Assembly: GCA_025642075.2 (NCBI GenBank)
Contig: JAODUO010001340.1
Location: 1 to 64,000, forward strand
Reading direction: 5' to 3'
Length of the DNA stretch: 64,000 bases
Source: Ridgeia piscesae
Taxonomy: Eukaryota; Annelida; Polychaeta; Sabellida; Siboglinidae
Part shown: positions 57,441-64,000 of the stretch, in pieces
How positions within the stretch are numbered: position 1 is the first letter of the stretch
Layout of the letters: the number at the start of each line of letters is the position of its first letter
Made by a program: the position numbers and the translations under genes
Notes under the pieces: generated by a model
Databases searched by the model: none
What the model was told of the DNA's origin: nothing
What the model saw: only the letters and a program-made list of their open reading frames with translations

Positions 57441-59105
57441 TTTCCTTGTTTCCTACACCAACAATTGTGTTGTTGACTGAGGTGAGTCTAGGGGTGTTGT
57501 TTTGTTCCTATACCAACAATTGTGTTGTTGACTGAGCTGAGTCTAGGGGTGTTGTCTTGTTCCTACACCAACAATTGTGTTGTTGACTGAGGTGAGTCTA
57601 GGGGTGTTGTCTTGTTCCTACACCAATAATTGTGTTGTTGACTGAGGTGAGTCTAGGGGTGTTGTCTTGTTCCTACACCAACAATTGTGTTGTTGACTGA
57701 GGTGAGTCTGGGGGTTGTTGTCTTGTTCCTACACCAACAATTGTGTTGTTGACTGAGGTGAGTCTAGGGGTGTTGTCTTGTTCCTACACCAATAATTGGG
57801 GTTGTTGACTGAGGTGAGTCTAGGGGTGTTGTCTTGTTCCTACACCAATAATTGTGTTGTTGACTGAGGTGAGTCTAGGGGTGTTGTCTTGTACCTACAC
57901 CAACAATTGTGTTGTTGACTGAGGTGAGTCTAGAGGTGTTGTCTTGTTCCTACACCAACAATTGGGGTTGTTGACTGAGGTGAGTCTAGGGGTGTTGTCT
58001 TGTTCCTACACCAACAATTGTGTTGTTGACTGAGGTGAGTCTAGGGGTGTTGTCTTGTTCCTACACCAACAATTGTGTTGTTGACTGAGGTGAGTCTAGA
58101 GGTGTTGTCTTGTTCCTACACCAACAATTGTGTTGTTGACTGAGGTGAGTCTAGGGGTGTTGTCTTGTTCCTGCACCAACAATTGTGTTTTTGACTGAGG
58201 TGATTTAGGGGTGTTGTCTTGTTCCTACACCAACAATTGTGTTGTTGACTGAGGTGAGTCTAGGGGTGTTGTCTTGTTCCTGCACCAACAATTGTGTTTT
58301 TGACTGAGGTGAGTCTAGGGATGTTGTCTTGTTCCTACACCAACAATTGTGTTGTTGACTGAGGTGAGTCTAGGGGTGTTGTCTTGTTCCTACACCAATA
58401 ATTGTGTTGTTGACTGAGGTGAGTCTAGGGGTGTTGTCTTGTTCCTACACCAATAATTGTGTTGTTGACTGAGGTGAGTCTAGGGGTGTTGTCTTGTTCC
58501 TACACCAATAATTGGGGTTGTTGACTGAGGTGAGTCTAGGGGTGTTGTCTTGTTCCTACACCAATAATTGTGTTGTTGACTGAGGTGATTTAGGGGTGTT
58601 GTCTTGTTCCTACACCAACAATTGGGGTTGTTGACTTAGGTGAGTCTAGGGGTGTTGTCTTGTTCCTACACCAACAATTGTGTTGTTGACTGAGGTGAGT
58701 AGGGGTGTTGTCTTTTTCCTACACCAACAATTGTGTTGTTGACTGAGGTGAGTCTAGAGGTGTTGTCTTGTTCCTACACCAACAATTGTGTTGTTGACTG
58801 AGGAGAGTCTAGGGGTGTTGTCTTGTTCCTACACCAACAATTGTGGTGTTGACTGAGGTGAGTCTAGGGGTGTTGTCTTGTTCCTACACCAACAATTGTG
58901 TTGTTGACTGAGGTGAGTAGGGGTGTTGTCTTGTTCCTACACCAACAATTGTGTTGTTGACTGAGGTGAGTAGGGATGTTGTCTTGTTCCTACACCAACA
59001 CTTGTGTTGTTGACTGAGGTGAGTCTAGGGGTGTTGTCTTGTTCCTACACCAACAATTGTCTTGTTGCACTGAGGTGAGTCTAGGGGTGTTGTCTTGTTC
59101 TTTCA
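57441..59105 (+). repeat. 55-bp minisatellite (~30 copies)
   Basis: The unit is GTGTTGTTGACTGAGGTGAG, TCTAGGGGTGTTGTCTTGTT and CCTACACCAACAATT, very homogeneous, with AATAATT and GGGGTTGTTG variants in blocks. The last unit is modified to CTTGTTCTTTCAGGAGACAC. Confidence 0.97.
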
Positions 59106-59469
59106 GGAGACACCTGCCCCACTATTGGGGTTTTGTCAAGGGTGTTGTTTCTTTCGTGTACAACCCACCCTCACAAGTGGCGTCTTGGGGTTATTTAGTG
59201 TTCATATGAAACATAGTTATGACTAACTTACGGCCCACTCTTGTAATGCCATTGGTTTCTTGCAATTTAGAATCAAATCAGGATAAGAGCAGTTTCATTG
59301 GTATCAGTAATTGTTTAAAGACAGACTCATCAATTAGCTGGCTTATCATAAATGATTTTCTGTGTAACTAGATCAAGCTCTAACATAACTACAGTTGGTG
59401 TTACAGTGAGATAATATGTAGTGTGTTTTGTCTCTGCTAATTGTAACTGGTGAATTATGTCCATGCCAG
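59106..59469. other. Spacer upstream of candidate exon A
   Basis: No gene recognised; it is presumed intronic if exon A is real. Confidence 0.4.
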
Positions 59470-59550
59470 CCTGAAGAAACAGCTGATGGAGGAAGATAAA
59501 CATGACAAGTTTCGACGGACGAATGAGAACAAGTCTTACAAAGACATCAG
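59470..59550 (+). CDS. Candidate internal exon A of an unidentified charged protein
   Basis: Bounded by CCATGCCAG at the acceptor and CATCAG|GTAACA at the donor. In the only open frame it reads LKKQLMEEDKHDKF then RRTNENKSYKDI, ending with two bases (AG) of a split codon. The composition is typical of a helical, charged nuclear or coiled-coil protein. The phase fits exon B at 62573, giving an Arg codon across the junction. I do not recognise the protein. The acceptor has a weak pyrimidine tract. Confidence 0.5.
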
Positions 59551-59599
59551 GTAACAATTATAAACAATTATATTCCAACATGCCCGTATGTAATATATA

Positions 59600-59850
59600 C
59601 TCCCCAGGTATTGTCTAGGTGAGTTGATGGTGATATTAAATTGTTTATAGACTATCATCTCCCCAGGTATTGTCTAGGTGAGTTGATGGTGATATTAAAT
59701 TGTTTATAGACTATCATCTCCCCAGGTATTGTCTAGGTGAGTTGATGGTGATATTAAATTGTTTGTAGACTATCATCTCCCCAGGTATTGTCTAGGTGAG
59801 TTGATGGTGATATTATATTGTATGTAGACTATCATCTCCCCAGGTATTAT
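59600..59850 (+). repeat. 59-bp tandem repeat (4 and a bit copies)
   Basis: Units start at 59600, 59659, 59718, 59777 and 59836 (partial) and read CTCCCCAGGTATTGTCTAGG, TGAGTTGATGGTGATATTAA and ATTGTTTATAGACTATCAT. Each carries CCCCAG and TAGGTGAGT, 11 bases apart. Confidence 0.95.
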
Positions 59851-60265
59851 CTGTCACGGCCAACAGTGCCTAGTCTCTTCGCCATGATCACCTAATTGTG
59901 TAATATATACTAGTTGTGTTAGAAGAATCAGTGCTTCAAGTAAGTCATGGACTCATGGTTGACCTACATCTCAGTCAGAATTGTGCGTGAAGCCTCAGAC
60001 CAAGACTGTTTACACACAGTGTATCGTGGCTGTAAAGTGTCAGTGAGCTACATGTGTTTAGTATCCATTTTTGATGACTTGATGGACCTTGTTGCTATGC
60101 AACAGGTCACATGATAGCATTAATGTTATTTGTTGATCTGGTGTGTATTGTCAACGTGTCAAATGATGTTTCAGTGCACGTAAAGAAACAAACAATGTAG
60201 AAGATTTGGCTGGAGGGAGCCTACATTAACAAACTTGTCTTCACAACAGACTGTTGTCAAGGTAA
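59851..60265. other. Presumed intron, no gene recognised
   Basis: A phase-compatible but donorless open bit follows TGATGTTTCAG at 60167-60176; it is not called an exon. Confidence 0.35.
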
Positions 60266-60269
60266 CAAC

Positions 60270-60660
60270 CCAGTTTCACTATGTAGAATATACTTCTTTG
60301 CTTTGAATGTTGTCCAAATATTGTATAAAGTATATTTATATGTATAAAGCAAGCAAAGTAAATTCTTACATAGTGCAATATCCAGTCCTCAGGACTGATC
60401 AAAGCACTTTTCACTTTATTCTTTGACAAATTGTTCAGTCTAACACCATCTCTACTTCTCTGGAAAGCATCCAGCCACACTACAATTAATGTGCAAAGAC
60501 TGTACACAAATATCACCACAGTCTATAGCCAGGTACTGATTTATACTGCTGAATAGAGCTAAATAGAATGAATGAAGGTTCAACCCATGATTCGCACCCA
60601 GATTCTCTTGGTCGATAATCGCATGCTCAAGCCACAGAGCCACTACAATTATAACCTCAA
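60270..60660 (-). mobile_element. tRNA-derived SINE, nearly full length
   Basis: On the minus strand: GTAGTGGCTCTGTGGCTTGA (A-box region, ~60655), CCAAGAGAATCTGGGTGCGAATC (B box), then GTACCTGGCTATAGACTGTG, TAATTGTAGTGTGGCTGGAT, CAGAGAAGTAGAGATGGTGT and the tail CAGTCCTGAGGACTGGATAT with CACTATGTAAGAATTTAC. Same family as 42840-43185. Confidence 0.85.
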
Positions 60661-61240
60661 AACCGTCTAAAATTTGTGCTAACATAATGTACTTGGATGT
60701 AGGTCACAACTTTTCTACGATTCAAAATCCACACAGTCAATTTATTTGTGCTTAAATCACGATGTATTTTGTACGAACAAATAATTATAAATATGTACTT
60801 GTTGTATGATAGTATATTTTTATTTAAATAGGCTTAGATGAAAATATTAATTTTACAGTATAAAAGCTGTGTAATATTTGAATGTTTCAATTGGACCTGG
60901 GTTTGACATTATACCTGTACTAATAATAAAAAAGTATTAAATAACATTAAATCCATTAACATCAGTACTTGTATAATTATGTGCACAAAATTATGTGTTA
61001 TGTGTACATTTAATGTAGCACTTATTATTTATTTCTGTTTTTTTTGGATTTTTTACATTTCAGTAAAATTAAGGTATCATAATTTAAAAAAGGCAACGCC
61101 ACAATTTGATCAAATGTAATGACAAGCACAAGCTGACTAGTTGTACTTCCGTTTCTTTTGTTTTCTATGTATGTTTGTCGGTTGCATACTGTGAACAATA
61201 TATCTGCATGCTAATATCAATGTGTCACACTTTATAATTT
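60661..61240. other. AT-rich presumed intron
   Basis: No gene recognised. Confidence 0.45.
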
Positions 61241-61244
61241 ATTT

Positions 61245-61622
61245 AGGTCATTTGTAAATATAAATAGGTCATTTGTCAGAATAAATAGGTCAAGGGTAAT
61301 TCTAGGTCAATTAACTAAGTCATCAAGGTCACACAACATAATAGTCCACACTCATTGATTGGCTATGATTAATTTGTTAACCCTGAAGTTATAGACACAG
61401 AATATTATGACCAATACACACTTAGGTCAAGGTCATCTTTAAAAAGAAATGTCATTAACGGTTCACTTTCGGATGTGACATTATATTATATAATGAATAT
61501 AAATGATCCAATATAACAAAATGTATGTGGTATGATAAACTATTCTGTTCATGAATTGCACTTAATTAGGTCATTTTTTAACATGTAGGTCACGTGTCGG
61601 CATAAGTCAATTATCTAGGTCA
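61245..61622 (+). promoter_or_regulatory. Cluster of ten AGGTCA half-sites, including DR0 and TCAAGGTCA motifs
   Basis: AGGTCA on the plus strand starts at 61245, 61266, 61287, 61304, 61326, 61424, 61430, 61568, 61587 and 61617, all in one orientation. 61424-61435 is AGGTCAAGGTCA (direct repeat, no spacer). TCAAGGTCA occurs at 61323 and 61427. Spacings of 21, 21 and 17 bases at the left suggest an old tandem repeat. AGGTCA is the nuclear-receptor half-site. Whether it is used is unknown. Confidence 0.4.
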
Positions 61623-62572
61623 TGTCAAAGTCACGTGATATGAGGGGCAACACTTGGTTATTAACATTTGATCTTACATTACGTACCTTTATTAGAACAC
61701 ATTATGTAACTTTTGGTTTCATTATTTGCCACTTGGTGGCAGCACAAATATTGCTAGAAAATGGATACCAATCCTATGGACACAATGGCCTGTTTTTCTG
61801 ACTCTAAAAGTCGAATAACTTTGTCAATAATAAAGTTATTGACAAAATCAGAAAGTGTTGTAAACTACATAGCATACTCTATCACACAGAAGTGTGTAAA
61901 TGATTATATCACAATTTGTTGATGTACCTAGCTTAAAATTCACAAAACAAACTCACACAAAACAGTACATACATCGTCTGCGGTGGTGTTGGTTTTATCC
62001 AAACCCTAGGCTAAAATAACAAATCCTAAATAATACTAAGCTAACCCTAAACTTTGCCTAAGGCTAATAATCAACACCTTGACACAATGCCGGTATTACG
62101 CCAACTTACAGTAATCATAGAGCTACGTGTAGCCGACTGTGATGATGTCGAGTGCCAGCGAGGTTTGTATGAGTTTGTTTTGTGAATTTAATTTGTTTAA
62201 ATAATGTTAGTGATTTTATTGTGTATCCTAGTGTGTGTACATATACATAAGATATGTGAGGAGAAATTTGGCAGCTCTAGGTTGTCATCTTCATGGTTAG
62301 GCCAGAAGGTAAAAATCACCATCAACCAAGCAAAGAAAACTACAAAAAGAAATTTGACAGTTTGCTTACATAACTTAAAAGTAACACATTTAATTAATTA
62401 CATACCTGTATCTCCTTTACCTCTATCTGAAATTGCTGTATCAAAACTTCTAGATTAGTTCAAGTTTGGGCTGTTTGGTGCAAATTTAACTTTGTTTTAC
62501 ATGTAAATCTCCTCAGACAGTAGTAACTAGATTTGATGTTAAATAAGTGCATTCATTTGTGTATGTTTGTAG
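61623..62572. other. Presumed intron, no gene recognised
   Basis: Contains a short perfect inverted repeat TGTCAATAA/TTATTGACA near 61820-61845 and AT-rich text. Confidence 0.45.
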
Positions 62573-62670
62573 ACAACCGGGCCAAGGTACAGTTGCTGAG
62601 CAGCGAGGCCGAGATTACCGCAAGGAGTTGGAGGAGAGGGAACGGACAGCCCGGGAGAAGAGGGAGCGAG
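62573..62670 (+). CDS. Candidate exon B of the same unidentified protein
   Basis: Follows TATGTTTGTAG. Continuing exon A's split codon, it reads QPGQGTVAEQRGRDYRKEL then EERERTAREKRER, strongly charged and coding-like. A possible donor GCGAG|GTGGAC ends it at 62670; otherwise the frame stays open to a stop at 62769-62771, inside the edge of the 27-bp satellite. If it is real, the intron is 3.0 kb. The family is not recognised; the Arg/Glu-rich style resembles splicing-associated or coiled-coil proteins. Confidence 0.5.
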
Positions 62671-62724
62671 GTGGACACACAGTGGGCACAGCTTTATCTA
62701 GGGACTTGTCCCTCTGTCATTTGG

Positions 62725-63865
62725 ACGGGTACAAATTGAAATGGATGAGTAGATGGTACACATTGGAATAGATGGGTAGATGGTACAAATTGGAATATAT
62801 GGGTAGATGGTACAAATTGGAATGGATGGGTAGATGGTACAAATTGGAATGGATGAGTAGATGGTACAAATTGAAATGGATGGGTAGATGGTACAAATTG
62901 GAATGGATGGGTAGATGGTACAAATTGGAATGGATGGGTAGATGGTACAAATTGAAATGGCTGGGCAGATGGTACAAATTGGAATGGATGGGTGGATGGT
63001 ACAAATTGGAATTAATGGGTAGATGGTACACATTGGAATATATGGGTAGATGGTACAAATTGGAATGGATGGGTAGATGGTACAAATTGGAATGGATGGG
63101 TAGATGGTACAAATTGGAATGGATGGGTAGATGGTACAAATTGAAATGGATAGGTAGATGGTACAAATTGGAATGGATGGGTAGATGGTACAAATTGAAA
63201 TGGATGGGCAGATGGTACAAATTGGAATGGATGGGTGGATGGTACAAATTGGAATTAATGGGTAGATGGTACACATTGGAATATATGGGTAGATGGTACA
63301 AATTGGAATGGATGGGTAGATGGTACAAATTGGAATGGATGGGTAAATGGTACAAATTGGAATGGATGGGTAGATGGTACAAATTGAAATGGATGGGCAG
63401 ATGGTACAAATTGGAATGGATGGGTGGATGGTACAAATTGGAATTAATGGGTAGATGGTACACATTGGAATATATGGGTAGATGGTACAAATTGAAATGG
63501 ATGGGTAGATGGTACAAATTGAAATGGATGGGTAGATGGTACAAATTGGAATGGATGGGTGGATGGTACACATTGGAATTAATGGGTAGATGGTACAAAT
63601 TGAAATGGATGGATAGATGGTCCAAATTGGAATGGATGGGTAGATGGTACAAATTGAAATGGATGGGCAGATGGTACAAATTGGAATGGATGGGTAGATG
63701 GTACAAATTGAAATGGATGGGCAGATGGTACAAATTGGAATGGATGGGTAGATGGTACAAATTGGAATGGATGGGTAGATGGTACAAATTGGAATGGATG
63801 GGTAGATGGTACAAATTGGAATGGATGGGTAGATGGTACACATTGGAATGGATGGGAGCACTGAA
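62725..63865 (+). repeat. 27-bp minisatellite (~42 copies) with higher-order structure
   Basis: The unit is GGATGGGTAGATGGTACAAA plus TTGGAAT. Because 27 is divisible by 3, one plus frame (MGRWYKLEW repeated) and two minus frames stay open for over a kilobase. Variant units GGTGGATGG...GGAATTAAT then GTACACATTGGAATAT recur together at about 62990, 63232, 63421 and (modified) 63555, so blocks of 5-9 units were duplicated. It is not considered a protein. Confidence 0.97.
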
Positions 63866-64000
63866 ACACAATGAAACAAATACTAAAGGTCACACATGAG
63901 TAAAATTTAAATAAACTGGAGACATTAAAGGAGTTATTTAAAATTAACCGTTTCCATTGGGCAAAGTTAACAACAACATTCTCCAGAGGGAGCCACTATC
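63866..64000. other. Window end, no gene recognised
   Basis: Unique-looking sequence after the satellite. Confidence 0.4.

Noticed and set aside
60167..60235. Alternative middle exon after TGATGTTTCAG
   Set aside because: Phase fits exon A, but the frame meets a stop with no donor before it.
62698..63899. Minus and plus frames of 375-393 codons
   Set aside because: Translations of the 27-bp satellite; three overlapping frames cannot all be genes and none has independent support.

Overview
The window is nuclear DNA from an invertebrate animal. It has spliced genes with GT-AG introns, an intronless class A GPCR, several clades of non-LTR retrotransposon, a Ty3/Gypsy element, tRNA-derived SINEs, DNA transposons with clean target-site duplications, and a very large load of micro- and minisatellites. 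The secreted cysteine-rich gene belongs to the set usually annotated 'short-chain collagen C4-like'. That set, the GPCR and the repeat mix fit a lancelet, hemichordate or lophotrochozoan; I cannot name the species from sequence alone.

Layout. 0-2.8 kb: LINE and SINE debris. 3.1-4.2 kb (minus): intact GPCR. 4.9-6.7 kb: layered 9-bp compound satellite. 7.0-7.7 kb: polypyrimidine tract. 8.2-10.9 kb: decayed LINE split by a palindromic foldback insert. 12.1-15.05 kb (plus): C4-like secreted gene with a paired GTCACGTGAC promoter motif. 15.03-18.72 kb: about 90 copies of a 41-bp minisatellite whose first unit is the last codons and stop of that gene, followed by AATAAA. 18.8-22.8 kb: AT-rich, no gene seen. 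22.8-33 kb: nested transposons: RTE tail; ~450-bp tandem element split by a MITE-flanked composite; TA-flanked element with a hAT-like element inside; TTAA-flanked element. 33-39.3 kb: CR1-like LINE interrupted by a truncated Gypsy element, then a second LINE tail. 39.6-40.4 kb: 37-bp satellite carrying CRE palindromes. 40.9-49.5 kb: palindromes, SINEs, a TTA-flanked element. 49.9-51.3 kb (minus): RTE-type LINE. 51.3-59.1 kb: four successive minisatellites (17, 37, 61 and 55 bp). 59.47-62.67 kb (plus): two phase-compatible candidate exons of an unidentified charged protein, with a SINE and a cluster of AGGTCA half-sites between them. 62.7-63.9 kb: 27-bp satellite open in several frames.

Only two genes are well supported (the GPCR and the C4-like gene), with a third probable gene fragment at 59.5-62.7 kb. 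The rest is repeats. The recurring theme is that tandem arrays carry short functional-looking motifs (stop codon plus E-box, CRE, splice donor, splice acceptor), in one case demonstrably copied from the neighbouring gene.
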